A stretch of DNA of 64,000 nt from NCBI GenBank assembly GCA_041494805.1, contig JBGQBN010000009.1, forward strand, positions 1 through 64,000, written 5' to 3'. Each line of letters opens with the position of its first letter. Position 1 is the first letter of the stretch. Below are positions 17,407-27,100 of this stretch, piece by piece. This DNA is from JBGQBN01 sp041494805. GTDB taxonomy: Bacteria > Acidobacteriota > Terriglobia > Terriglobales > Acidobacteriaceae. A program made the translations under genes and the position numbers. The notes below the pieces were generated by a model. The model was not told the DNA's origin. It searched no databases and saw nothing but the letters and a program-made list of their open reading frames with translations.

Positions 17407-18618
17407 CTACGCTTTCCCCATCTGCTTCGCTCGCGCCATCAGCTTCTGCGCCCGTTCCACCACCGGCGCATCAATCATTTTCGACCCGAGGCTCACCACA
17501 CCCAGCCCCTTCTGCTGCGCGTCTTCAAACGCCGCCACAATCTTCATCGCTTTCTCAATCTCGGCTGCTGAAGGCGCAAACCCTTCATGGATAACCGGGA
17601 TCTGCGAAGGATGAACGCATCCCATCCCTTCGAACCCCAGCCCGCGGGAGTTCTCTGCCCAGCGCCGCAAGCCATCCAGATCGCCCACTTCCCCGAACAC
17701 GGAATCAATCGCCTGAATCCCCGCCGCCTTGGCCGCATTCACCAGGCGCGTGCGCGCGTAGAGCGACTCGCGTCCTTCCGCGGTCTTCACCACGCCCATG
17801 TCGGCGGTGTAGTCCTCCAGCCCAATGGTTAGTGCGGCCACATTCGCACTCGCCATAGCGATCGCGGCAGCGTTCTCGATCCCGAATGCAGACTCCAGAA
17901 TCGGCATCAGCCAGATCGGACGAGTGATGCCGTAGCGGACCTTCAGTTCGCCAATCATCCGGTCCACTTCCGCCACCTGCTCAGCCTGCTCCACTTTGGG
18001 GATCAGCACCAGATCCAGCGCTTCCGGAATAATTTCCGCAAGGTCTTCGAGCCCCATAGGAAGCTGATTGATCCTCACCATGCGCTCGCATGCGCCAAAA
18101 TCCACCGCGCGCAGAGTGTTGCGCACCAGAACGCGGGCAGCATCCTTTTCCGCGTGATGAACCGAATCTTCAAGATCGAGAATGATGGCATCCGGCCCAT
18201 GCAGCCCGGCATTGATAAAGTATTTCGGTTCCGTGCCCGGCAGATACAGCCGCGACCTGCGCAAGCGATCCCGCCGCGACGGCTCGCCCAGTGCAATCTT
18301 TTCAGGAGAGGCTTTCCTCCCGACGCCCAGGCCCGCGCGTTTGGCGGCCGTCTCGATCCGCGCAGCAATCACATAGGGAAGCGCGCCTTCATCGTGAATG
18401 GCGACCTGCGCGTGCTTTACGCCAAGCGTCCCGAGCACTTGTCGCGCCTGTGCCATGATCGAGGCGCCGTAGTACGGCGCGACGCGGGACTCCAGAGTAA
18501 TCTCCAGACCCCCGCCCTCCCGCGGCTCGATGGCCACGTGCAAATCCGAGCGCACATCCTTGCCCCAATGACCGGCTTCCGCCGGATGCGCTTTCGTTGT
18601 CTGTTGTGAAGCACTCAT
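17407..18618 (-). CDS. Fused citrate lyase acyl carrier protein (CitD) and beta subunit (CitE)
   Basis: Residues 17-95 match CitD, the gamma subunit that carries the triphosphoribosyl-dephospho-CoA group (VRSDLHVAIEP, then GGLEITLESRV, then HDEGALPYVIAARIETA); Ser24 is in place for attachment. Residues 120-403 match CitE, the citryl-ACP lyase of the HpcH/HpaI-like fold (RLYLPGTEPKYF, DAIILDLEDSVH, LMPILESAFGI, TIGLEDYTADMG, GMGCVHPSQIPVIHE). In classic clusters citD and citE are separate genes, so the fusion is notable. It follows the isocitrate/isopropylmalate dehydrogenase gene and precedes citF, on one strand. The product should split citrate, or citramalate, to acetate and an oxoacid. Confidence 0.9.
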   Translation of the reverse strand: MSASQQTTKAHPAEAGHWGKDVRSDLHVAIEPREGGGLEITLESRVAPYYGASIMAQARQVLGTLGVKHAQVAIHDEGALPYVIAARIETAAKRAGLGVGRKASPEKIALGEPSRRDRLRRSRLYLPGTEPKYFINAGLHGPDAIILDLEDSVHHAEKDAARVLVRNTLRAVDFGACERMVRINQLPMGLEDLAEIIPEALDLVLIPKVEQAEQVAEVDRMIGELKVRYGITRPIWLMPILESAFGIENAAAIAMASANVAALTIGLEDYTADMGVVKTAEGRESLYARTRLVNAAKAAGIQAIDSVFGEVGDLDGLRRWAENSRGLGFEGMGCVHPSQIPVIHEGFAPSAAEIEKAMKIVAAFEDAQQKGLGVVSLGSKMIDAPVVERAQKLMARAKQMGKA

Positions 18619-18634
18619 AGTGGACCGTGTTGAG

Positions 18635-18681
18635 ACCGTGTGGGGACGGGCGACTCGCCCGTCCGCGGAGTGCAGCTCCGC
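18635..18681. repeat. GC-rich palindromic repeat pair
   Basis: GGACGGGCGA pairs with TCGCCCGTCC (18644-18664), and GCGGAG pairs with CTCCGC (18665-18681), preceded by ACCGTGTGG as in the repeat at 9131. It fills most of the gap between the dehydrogenase gene and the citDE fusion gene. Confidence 0.65.
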
Positions 18682-18684
18682 AGC

Positions 18685-19872
18685 CTACTTCAACTTCTCC
18701 AAAATCGCATCCCCCATCTGGACCGAGCTCGCCGCCCCCTGACTGAGTGACTTGCTCCCGCCAGAAATCCGCATCATGTCGTAGGTCCGCACCTTGCCCT
18801 CTTTCACCACGTCCGCGATCGCTTTGCGGATGCGGTCGGCTTTGGCCCCCTCTCCCACATGGTCCAGCATCATCGCCGAGGAAAGAATCATCGCGATCGG
18901 ATTCACAATGGGCGGATTCAGTTCCGCATACTTGGGCGCCGACCCATGCGTTGGCTCAAACACCGCAATCTCGTCGCCGATATTTCCCGAAGCCGCGAAG
19001 CCCAGCCCACCCACCAACCCCGCGAATGCGTCCGACAGAATATCGCCGAACAGGTTCGAGGCAATAATCACGTTGTAGTCTTCCGGATTCTTGTTCAGCC
19101 ACATCAGCTGCGCGTCAATGTTCGTCGACCACAGCGCAATGCCCGGATAGTTCTTGGCCACATCCTTGGCGGCGTCTTCCATCAATCCGGAAGTCTCGCG
19201 CAGCACATTGGGCTTTTCGCAGATGGTCACGCCCTTGAAGCCGCGTTTCTTGGCGTACTCAAATGCGGCGGTAGCAATGCGACGCGCTGCTGGCCGCGTA
19301 ATGATGCGCACACTGACCGCCATGTCCGCACTGGGCACGTTCGCGAAAGCCTTGAACCTGGGATGGGAGTTCAGGGTAGCGCGCACATTCTCCGGCGGAT
19401 TTGTCCACTCCACGCCGGTGTACATGCCCTCGGTGTTCTGCCGGAAAACGGTGGTGTCAATCCGCGGCTCGTCAAACCCGCTATCCGCACGTTTACGAAT
19501 ATAGTTCAGCGGATTCCCCGGAAACCCGATGCAAGGCCGCATGCAGACATCCAAATTGAATTTCTGCCGCATGGTCACGATCGGGCTGTAGTACACGTAG
19601 CCCTTGCCGCGCAATTCCGGCTTCAGCTCACCCTGGGCTTCTTTGTTCGGCTTCGACGTGATCGCGCCAAACAGTCCCAGCTGGTGTTTCGCCAGCAGGT
19701 CAAGCGTGCGCTGGGGCAGCGCGTTGCCCTCATTGACCCAGCACTCCCAACCAATGTCCGCAGGAACATACTCCGCATCAAACCCGACTGCCTTCAAAAT
19801 CCGCAATGCCTCCGGCAGGACTTGGTTACCGATCCCGTCGCCCGGCATCGTGACTACGGTGTACTTCGCCAT
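18685..19872 (-). CDS. Isocitrate/isopropylmalate dehydrogenase family protein
   Basis: NAD(P)-dependent beta-decarboxylating dehydrogenase of 395 residues. Visible are MPGDGIGNQVLPEALRIL at the N-terminus, a substrate-contact region (RQNTEGMYTGVEW), the metal-site region ASNLFGDILSDAFAGLVGG (aspartates) and the cofactor segment EPTHGSAPKYAELN. The serine/asparagine pattern does not allow a safe choice among isocitrate, homoisocitrate and isopropylmalate. Its place between an aconitase-type hydratase and citrate lyase favours isocitrate. GGGGAGAG precedes the ATG. Part of the leftward tricarboxylate operon. Confidence 0.88.
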   Translation of the reverse strand: MAKYTVVTMPGDGIGNQVLPEALRILKAVGFDAEYVPADIGWECWVNEGNALPQRTLDLLAKHQLGLFGAITSKPNKEAQGELKPELRGKGYVYYSPIVTMRQKFNLDVCMRPCIGFPGNPLNYIRKRADSGFDEPRIDTTVFRQNTEGMYTGVEWTNPPENVRATLNSHPRFKAFANVPSADMAVSVRIITRPAARRIATAAFEYAKKRGFKGVTICEKPNVLRETSGLMEDAAKDVAKNYPGIALWSTNIDAQLMWLNKNPEDYNVIIASNLFGDILSDAFAGLVGGLGFAASGNIGDEIAVFEPTHGSAPKYAELNPPIVNPIAMILSSAMMLDHVGEGAKADRIRKAIADVVKEGKVRTYDMMRISGGSKSLSQGAASSVQMGDAILEKLK

Positions 19873-19994
19873 TCACTCTCCCCGAAAACCAAAATCTTGA
19901 ACCGCAGAGGACGCCGAGAGCGCGAAGAGAGGATTAACGCGAACCTAGGTAATTCTTCCTCCACGTCCGCAGCGTACTCGGCGGTGTTCATTCT

Positions 19995-21929
19995 TTAAGC
20001 CAGTCCCAACCGCTTCGCCACCAGATTCTCCGCCCCCCCGGCAATCACCAACGACTGCGGCACGCTGCCCAGCGGCGGAAACCCAAACTCCTCCCCACGC
20101 CAGTGAATCACTCCCGCGGTGAAATCCACTTCAATCTCATCCCCCGGAATGATCGTCTTCTCCTTTGATCCTGCAAATTGCTCGCGCAACCGCTTCACCA
20201 GTTCCGGCACTTCCACGCAAAGAAAACCATTGTTATAAGCGTTTCGCAGATAGGTCTGCGAGAAACTCGCCGCAATCACCAGTGGAATCCCCTTGGCCTT
20301 GAGACAAGTGACTGCCTGCTCACGGCTCGACCCAGTGCCAAAATTAAAGCTGCTCACGATCACATCGCCGGCGCGCGTGCGCCCGGCAAACTGCGGATCA
20401 TAATTCTCCATGACCACGTTGGCCATCATCTCGGGAGTCATGTCGTCGCGGTAAGTGTAGTCTTTTCCATAAATGGCATCGGTGTTGACGTTATCCTGCG
20501 GCATGAACACCAGCCGCCCCCGCACCCGCTCCGGAAACCCGGGGAGGATATCAACTTTCTCTGCGGCTGCACCCGTGGCAAACTCGGTGTAGACGCGCGC
20601 CGGCGTACGCTCCCCCAGTTCATGAGGTCCGCGGATGTAGCCCGCCACGGCGGAAGCCGCCACCACTTCCGGACTTGCCAGATAACATTTCGCGTCGCGC
20701 GAGCCCATGCGGCCCTTGAAGTTCCGGTTGGTGGCCGAAATTCCAACCTCACCCGGCTCGAGCAAGCCGATGCCGAGCCCAATACAAGGCCCGCATCCAG
20801 CCGGCAGCGGGTTCGCTCCCGCGTCCAGCAACGTCTGCCAGATGCCGCGCCTCTCGGCTTCTTCCTGGACCCACTTGCTCGCTGCGCCCAGGTAAAACTT
20901 CACGCCCGCCGCGACTTTCTTTCCCTTCATCACCGTCGCGGCAGCTTCCAGATCCTCCACTCGCGAGTTCACGCAGGAAAGCAGATACGCCTTCTGGATA
21001 GGAACCCTCTTCCTCTCCATCTCCGCCAGCGAACTCATCACTTGCACTGTATCGGGGCCCGACACATGAGGCGTGACCTGGCCCAAATCGAGCACAATCC
21101 GCGCCGCATACGTGGCCCCCGCATCCGGGCGGGGTGGATTCTTGGCCCAGTTCTCCATGTCTTTTTCCGAAAACCGCTCGATGCCGGTTGCCTTAAGGCG
21201 CTGATGTACGCCGCGAAGGTACTTGATCGTGACCTCATCCACCGGGAACCAGCCTACCAGCGGCCCCCACTCGGTGCTCATGTTCGAGATCGAAAACCGT
21301 GCGTCCATGGATAGGCTGGCCACGCCCGGGCCGGAGAATTCCACCGCCGCGTTCAACACTTCATCGTGGTTGTAAAGGCCGCACAGCGTGATGATGATGT
21401 CCTTGCCGGTAGCGCCCCCCGGCAACTTGCCTTCCAGCACCACTTCGATCGAGCGCGGAATCTGCCACCAGAATTCTCCCGTAGCCCAAACCGCAGCCGC
21501 GTCGGTGCGCACGATGGGCGTGCCGGTCGCCCCCAACGCGCCATACATATTGGAGTGTGAATCCGAAGCCACCACGAAAGATCCGGGCACGACGTATCCA
21601 CGTTCCACCATGATCTGGTGCCCGATACCCGAGCCTGCGGGGTAAAAATCCACTCCCTGCTGCTTGGCGAAGGCTTCGATGGCCCGGTACTTGGAGAGAT
21701 TCGCATCCTCTTTGTTCTGAATGTCGTGGTCGAGCGCAAACACCAGCTGCTTCGGATCGTAAATCTTCTTCGCCCCAATCGCCTTGAACTTGCTCATCAC
21801 CGCCGAAGTGTTGTCGTGGGTCATGACATGATGAGGGCGGATGGAAACGAAATCCCCAGTCCGCAGTGGCCGCTTCGGCCCTTCCGCCAGGTGGGATTGC
21901 GCAATGTTTTCAACCACGGTTTGAGCCAT
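19995..21929 (-). CDS. Aconitase-family hydratase with fused swivel domain
   Basis: Iron-sulfur dehydratase of 644 residues joining the large catalytic domains and the C-terminal swivel domain in one chain. The cluster ligands appear in YLLSCVNSRVEDL and GCGPCIGLG. Other motifs are DNTSAVMSKF, VASDSHSNMYGALG and SFNFGTGSSREQAV in the swivel. Segments such as FSISNMSTEWG resemble the homoaconitase/isopropylmalate dehydratase branch more than AcnA. The ATG at 21929, behind AGGAG with eight bases of spacing, is chosen; a longer upstream reading frame has no family match. Context argues for citrate-isocitrate conversion, but homoaconitate or a methylated tricarboxylate remains possible. Confidence 0.88.
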   Translation of the reverse strand: MAQTVVENIAQSHLAEGPKRPLRTGDFVSIRPHHVMTHDNTSAVMSKFKAIGAKKIYDPKQLVFALDHDIQNKEDANLSKYRAIEAFAKQQGVDFYPAGSGIGHQIMVERGYVVPGSFVVASDSHSNMYGALGATGTPIVRTDAAAVWATGEFWWQIPRSIEVVLEGKLPGGATGKDIIITLCGLYNHDEVLNAAVEFSGPGVASLSMDARFSISNMSTEWGPLVGWFPVDEVTIKYLRGVHQRLKATGIERFSEKDMENWAKNPPRPDAGATYAARIVLDLGQVTPHVSGPDTVQVMSSLAEMERKRVPIQKAYLLSCVNSRVEDLEAAATVMKGKKVAAGVKFYLGAASKWVQEEAERRGIWQTLLDAGANPLPAGCGPCIGLGIGLLEPGEVGISATNRNFKGRMGSRDAKCYLASPEVVAASAVAGYIRGPHELGERTPARVYTEFATGAAAEKVDILPGFPERVRGRLVFMPQDNVNTDAIYGKDYTYRDDMTPEMMANVVMENYDPQFAGRTRAGDVIVSSFNFGTGSSREQAVTCLKAKGIPLVIAASFSQTYLRNAYNNGFLCVEVPELVKRLREQFAGSKEKTIIPGDEIEVDFTAGVIHWRGEEFGFPPLGSVPQSLVIAGGAENLVAKRLGLA

Positions 21930-21966
21930 ACAAGAAACTCCTGACAGCCGCGAAACCCCATGATCC

Positions 21967-21991
21967 GTAGAGACGTAGCTTGCTACGTCTC
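21967..21991. repeat. 25-bp palindromic repeat, copy 2
   Basis: Identical over 25 bases to 3231-3255 (GAGACGTAGC pairing with GCTACGTCTC). Here it lies in the gap between the MmgE/PrpD gene and the aconitase-type gene. Confidence 0.8.
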
Positions 21992-22012
21992 CTCCGTGTC
22001 CTCGTTCCGTCC

Positions 22013-23449
22013 TCAGCGCCGTTTTCGCCGCGCTGATCTCTTCGGCCCCCTGACGTCCGCCTTCATCAACCCCATCAGCTTCGAAACCGAACCCGCCTTC
22101 TCCAAGCCCCAAATGGCGTCCTTCAATTTCTTCTGCGCCACCTTCGACAGCACACCTTCCGCCAGCGCCGCGAACTTTTCCTCCACTTCCTGGTCCGTAA
22201 GCGGGTTCCGCGGGTCGCCTTTGGGAAAATCCAACTGCTTGGTAAACGTGCGGCCGTCCGTGGTGGTCAGGTTTACGATCACCCGCTGCAGCGCCGGGAA
22301 AACCTTCTCAATCTCGGGATCGGCGACGACCTCGACCTTCTTCAACTGCGCCCGAATGGTCGGGTCCATGATCTTCTTCATCTCGAACTGCACCGGGGTG
22401 ACTTGCCGGTCGGCCACTGCCGCCGCGATCACGTAAGGCAGCGAGTGGTCGGCGGTCTCTTTCGTCCGCGGATCATACTTGCTCGGATCAGAAAGAATAT
22501 CCGCCGCGCGCGCCAAAGACCGAATCTGCACCTTCTGCACCTGTTCCGGCCTCAGATTGTTCGATTTCACAATGTCGAGCACCGCGGAAATCGGCGTGTG
22601 GGTCAGCGCCTCGGTAGGGAACGCTTTCATGCCGCATTGCGTGATGCGCCACGATTCGCCCAGCCCATCGGTGAGAATGTTTAGTTTCCACTCCGGACCA
22701 AAGCAGTGAGTCAGCCCTTCCTTTCCGTCCACTACGTGTTCCGGGCCCGTGTAACCCTTCTCAGCCATCAACGCCGCCAACACTCCACTCTGCGTCGCCA
22801 TCGGGTCAACCGTGTTCTTCATCATGGTCAACTTGCCGGCGGTGACTGCACCCAAAGTGGCGTGACGGCTGGCAGAGATGCCGACCGCATGTTGAATCTG
22901 CTCCCATCCAAGACGTAACGCCCGTCCCGCAACGAAGGGCGAAACAAATGCGGTCAACGTCGCATGATGCCATCCCCGCTCCCGAATGCCTGGAAACGCG
23001 GCCTCGCAAAAGCGCATTTCAAATTCGTGTCCCAGCACGAGTCCGACGATCAGCTCTTTGCCATTGCTCTTCGCGCGTTCGCAGCAGGCCAGGGCAGCGG
23101 GAAAAATATCGGACGGATGCGACGGATCCTGCTTCCAGTAGATGTCGTTGTAATCCATGCAGCGGATCATCAACGCATTAGCCAGCGAAGCCGAGACCGC
23201 ATCGATCTTCTGACCTGTGCCGATGACGGTCGCGGGCCAGCGCCCAGCGATCTCATCAAGCACTTCGAGCGCGATCTTCACATCATGCTGCTGGTAGCCC
23301 CCCAGGGCGCAGCCGACGGAATCGAGCAGAAAACGTTTCGCATGGTAAGCCGCGTCCTGGGACAGGTGCTGGTACTCCAGACCAGCGGCCCACCGCGCCA
23401 TCCCGGCGGTGATTGTTTCTTTCGTAGCGCTCTCTTTCCCGGCAGACAA
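22013..23449 (-). CDS. MmgE/PrpD family dehydratase
   Basis: Helical 478-residue protein of the MmgE/PrpD family, whose characterised members dehydrate 2-methylcitrate or isomerise related tricarboxylates without an iron-sulfur cluster. Signatures: FLLDSVGCALGGY near residue 41, NALMIRCMDYNDIYW, SHPSDIFPAALACCER and the central GISASRHATLG. AGGAG lies ten bases before the ATG. It is eight bases downstream of the HD-domain gene and upstream of the aconitase-type gene. The lysine/arginine-rich C-terminus (KRSARRKRR) is odd. Substrate not known; the operon points to citrate, methylcitrate or aconitate. Confidence 0.88.
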   Translation of the reverse strand: MSAGKESATKETITAGMARWAAGLEYQHLSQDAAYHAKRFLLDSVGCALGGYQQHDVKIALEVLDEIAGRWPATVIGTGQKIDAVSASLANALMIRCMDYNDIYWKQDPSHPSDIFPAALACCERAKSNGKELIVGLVLGHEFEMRFCEAAFPGIRERGWHHATLTAFVSPFVAGRALRLGWEQIQHAVGISASRHATLGAVTAGKLTMMKNTVDPMATQSGVLAALMAEKGYTGPEHVVDGKEGLTHCFGPEWKLNILTDGLGESWRITQCGMKAFPTEALTHTPISAVLDIVKSNNLRPEQVQKVQIRSLARAADILSDPSKYDPRTKETADHSLPYVIAAAVADRQVTPVQFEMKKIMDPTIRAQLKKVEVVADPEIEKVFPALQRVIVNLTTTDGRTFTKQLDFPKGDPRNPLTDQEVEEKFAALAEGVLSKVAQKKLKDAIWGLEKAGSVSKLMGLMKADVRGPKRSARRKRR

Positions 23450-23457
23450 TATCTCTC

Positions 23458-24042
23458 CTATTTCACCTTAATGTTCTTTGGATTCTTGAACGGCAGGAAC
23501 GCCATGAAGTCGGCATGGTGCACGATATAAGCCTCGGTGGTGCGCTTCACCAGGTCACCCTCGGCGGCGTGCGCAGCAATGATGTGGCAGACTTCATCGG
23601 GTACGCCGCACTCCAGCGCCAGCGCGACTCCGGTAAAGGGATGGCGCAGGGCCTCGCCACGCTCACTTTGGCGGCTCTTGCCGTCCGGGCCGAGTTCGTA
23701 CTCCAGCAACTTGCCCACATCGGCGAGAATGGCGCCCGCGATGACCGTGTCCAGGTCGATGGGCAGCGCGCGTCCCATGAATTCCTGCATGGACTCGGCA
23801 CTCTGGCGCGCAATGTGTACCACGCAGCGCTTGTGTTCCATGAAAGTAATGGGACAGTTGGGCACGAGCAAGGTGAACGGGATGCGGTTCAGGTCGTCAG
23901 GCTTCAGCGGACTGCGCTCCAACGCTTTGATCCATGTGTTAGTGACCTGCTCGCGCAGTCTCTTGTTTTCGATCCACTGAATCTCCGGCCACAGCTTGGC
24001 GACCGCCTCACGCATGCGCTCCGACCTCCATTCCGAAAACAT
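23458..24042 (-). CDS. HD-domain-like protein with altered HD motif
   Basis: A 194-residue helical protein with the layout of an HD phosphohydrolase: an early histidine (EHKRCVVHIARQSA), the motif region VIAGAILADVGKLLEYE, then a conserved histidine stretch (LRHPFTGVALALE, IIAAHAAEGD, YIVHHADFMA). Where HD enzymes have His-Asp before an IGK-like turn, this protein has Ala-Asp (LADVGK), so metal-dependent activity may be changed or lost. It leads the tricarboxylate operon, eight bases before the MmgE/PrpD gene, which implies translational coupling and a linked but unknown role. Confidence 0.72.
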   Translation of the reverse strand: MFSEWRSERMREAVAKLWPEIQWIENKRLREQVTNTWIKALERSPLKPDDLNRIPFTLLVPNCPITFMEHKRCVVHIARQSAESMQEFMGRALPIDLDTVIAGAILADVGKLLEYELGPDGKSRQSERGEALRHPFTGVALALECGVPDEVCHIIAAHAAEGDLVKRTTEAYIVHHADFMAFLPFKNPKNIKVK

Positions 24043-24194
24043 CTAGCTTACCGTGTGGGACGAGGGGACGTCGAGGGGGCGCTGCCGTGGCTAAAGCCCG
24101 TGATCGGAGATACCGACGTGACGCGGCGCTCAAAGCGTCGCTCTCCCACGGTGACGTTCGAACCTCTAGTTGGCCGTTCTCCGGGTCTGTTTCC
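24043..24194. repeat. Intergenic spacer of palindromic repeats
   Basis: Contains CCGTGTGGGA, GTGGCTAAAGCCC and GCGGCGCTCAAAGCGTCGC-like palindromes between the second TonB-dependent receptor gene and the HD-domain gene. No gene is seen. The tricarboxylate operon promoter could lie here but no clear match was found. Confidence 0.45.
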
Positions 24195-27100
24195 CTAGAA
24201 CGACAACTTCAGCGCGAACTGGATCTGCCTTGGATCACGCGCCGCAGTCAGGAAGCCGAATTCCGGCGTCCCGAAGGTGGTCGTATCAATCGAGTTCTGC
24301 GGTCCCGACTTGGCAAACTGCAGGTTGGGGTGATTGAAGAGATTGAAGAACTCTGCCCGGAACTCCAGCTTGGTGCGTTCGGTGATGGGGAAAGTCTTGA
24401 ACACGGAAAAATCCCAAATCTGGTAGCCCGGACCCTCGACGGTGTTGCGGCCCACGTTGCCAAACGAGCCGAAGTTCGGATCGGTGAAAGCGCAAGCGTT
24501 AAACCACGAGCCCTGCGTCCGCGTACGGTCGGCCGCCAGTCCGCCCTGCGAAATGGTGGTCGCGCAGCCCGGATCAGGATTAGCCCCAACCGGCCCAGCC
24601 TTGAACGGATCACTGATGAGGTCGGGACGCGATTGACCGTCGGAGTTGGAGAAACTGTTGTCGTCGAGAATGGTGAACCAGTTTCCTCGCGACATGCTGG
24701 TGATGCCGCCAATCTGCCATCCCCCGGCGATGTAGTTGAGTACGCCAGTCGCATCGCCCAGAAAACGTTTGCCGTGGCCGACGGGAAGTTCATACAGATA
24801 ACTGAGGACCAAACGGTGGCGGACGTCGAAGTCGGCGTTGCCATATTCTCGCCCGGGTTGCTGATAGAAGCGGAAATCACCGCCGTTCTGGGCGCCGAGA
24901 TCGGCGTTGGAAGCGATGTCGAGCGCGTGCGCCCAGGTGTAAGCCGCCAGGAACGTAAGCCCATGGGAGAAGCGCTTCTCGGCGCGCAACTGCAGAGAGT
25001 TGTAGTTCGACCAGCCCGCCGAGCGGAACCATCCGATGAAACCATCCACCGCAGGGAAGGGCCGCCGCGTATCGATTGGCGGAGGATTGGGACTGGGATC
25101 GGGCAGCGCCTGGTTGCCGTTGAGATAAATGTACTGCTTCAGGCCACGAGATCCAGCGTAGGTAACCTCGAACACCGTATTCGAAGGCAGTTCGTACTGG
25201 GTGGAGAGGTGCCACTGCTGCATGTACGGCGTCACCAGGTGAGGGTCAAGAGAAAACAGCAGCGGGGTGTTGGGATCGACCAGGGCGTTGGCTGGGAAGC
25301 CCGTAGCTAGTGTGGAAATTCCGGGCAGGCTGCAATCCTGCACCGCGGGATTCGCGGCCGGCTCACCGCAGGGATTATTAAAGTTTTCAATGGTAAAGAA
25401 CGGCGGGTTAAATCCCATGCTGGGGTTGGAATAGGGACCGGCCTCGCTGCCGCCGTAGAAGAGTCCGTACCCGGCGCGGACTACCAGCTTGTCAGTTGCC
25501 CGATACGCCAGGCCGATGCGTGGCGCGAAATTGTTGGTGTCCGGGGGAATCAGCCCGGGGGTGGCCGTGGCTTGAATCGGAATGATGCTGGCCAGCGTCG
25601 GAGTCAACTGTGCATTCACGCCCTTGGGGACGATCAAGCTGTGCGTGGCAAGGTCGAACGTGGCTTGCTGGTTGGTCCTCTCTTTTATCGTGGTGAAGAG
25701 TTCGTAGCGCAGGCCGAGGTTCAGAGTAAGCTTCGGAGTGATCTTCCAATCATCCTGGGCATAGAACGCATACACCGGGCGGTGATAGTCAATGTTGTGC
25801 AGGTTATTGATGCTGCCGCCATCGCTCAGGCCGATCAGAAATGAAGCGTAGCCCGAGCCGCCCGTGCCTGCAGCGGCCGGGTTGTCGGTGAAGACCGGCC
25901 CGAAGTCCAGAGTGCCACGCGGCGCGGCGGGCTGGAAGATGGTGAATTCTTCGAGCCGAATCTCGCTGCCGAACTTCAACGAGTGATTGCCCCGGACCCA
26001 GGTCAGGTTTTCCAGCAGGCTGTAGCTGTTCTGAATTTCGTGGGAGGGCAGGAACGTCGGACTGCCAATCTGCGAAACGTCGCTGTAGGTCAACTGCGGC
26101 AAGCCGCCATTTCCCGCCACGTCAGGGATGCCGGGAAATCCGCCAGAGAAATTCAACAGCTGCTCGCTGGTCTTATCGGAATTGATCTGCTGGCGTTGTG
26201 AGTTGATCCGGTTATAGCCCAGGCGGAATTCATTGACCAGTTGCGGGCGGAAAAGATGCGTCCAACTGGTGGCAAAGCTACGATAGGAGTTGGCCTCCAC
26301 GCCGCCAAAGAAGCCGCCACCGTCACCGCCGGTGCTGTCGAAGGGGCCGGGAATCACGCTGGGCTGGTTTTCGTAGCTGAAGCGGAAAAATCCGTAGTCC
26401 TTCTCGGAGTATTTTTGGTCGATCCGCACGTCGAAATTATTGCGACTCTCCGTACGAACTGGATTGGAGAGAAAGTTGAAGCCCTGGTTGCCGCTGACAT
26501 TGGCATGGGGATACAGCTGGGTGATCGCCAGAGCGAGCGGATCCATGGCGCCGCCAGGAATGATGTTGATGGGCTGACCGGTCGGACCATACCCAAAGGG
26601 CACGCCACAGAGCGCGCTCAGATAGGCCCCATTGGCCTGCGTCTGCCGGGTATTGAACAGCTCGCCGGCATAAGTGGGCTGCCCGTTGCAGTCGAGCGCG
26701 GGGATCATGGTCACCCCGTCACTAGCCAAAGCCATCTGCGGCTGCGTGTAATCAATCTGGTCAGAGAAATCCCCCGCGCGCTGGGCGTCGGTCGGTACGA
26801 AAGAAGTCAGCGTCTGCGCCTGGCGGACGCGCAGGCCTTCATAATCCACGAAGAAAAACGTATGGTTGCGCACGATCGGACCGCCGAAGGTGAAACCAAA
26901 CTGGTTCTGCTTGTAAGGAGCGATGGCACTGTTGGGATCGTCAAAAAAGTTCTTGGCGTCGAACATTTCGTTGCGCAGAAACTCGTAGGCGCTGCCATGA
27001 AACTGGTTGGTCCCCGACTTGATGGTCGCATTTATGATGGCCCCGTTGCCCCGGCCGAACTCTGCGCTGTAAGCGTTGGTCTGGACCTTGAATTCCTCCA

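Noticed and set aside
18859..19998. Plus-strand frame of 379 codons opposite the dehydrogenase
   Set aside because: Shadow of the isocitrate/isopropylmalate dehydrogenase gene; no recognisable motif.
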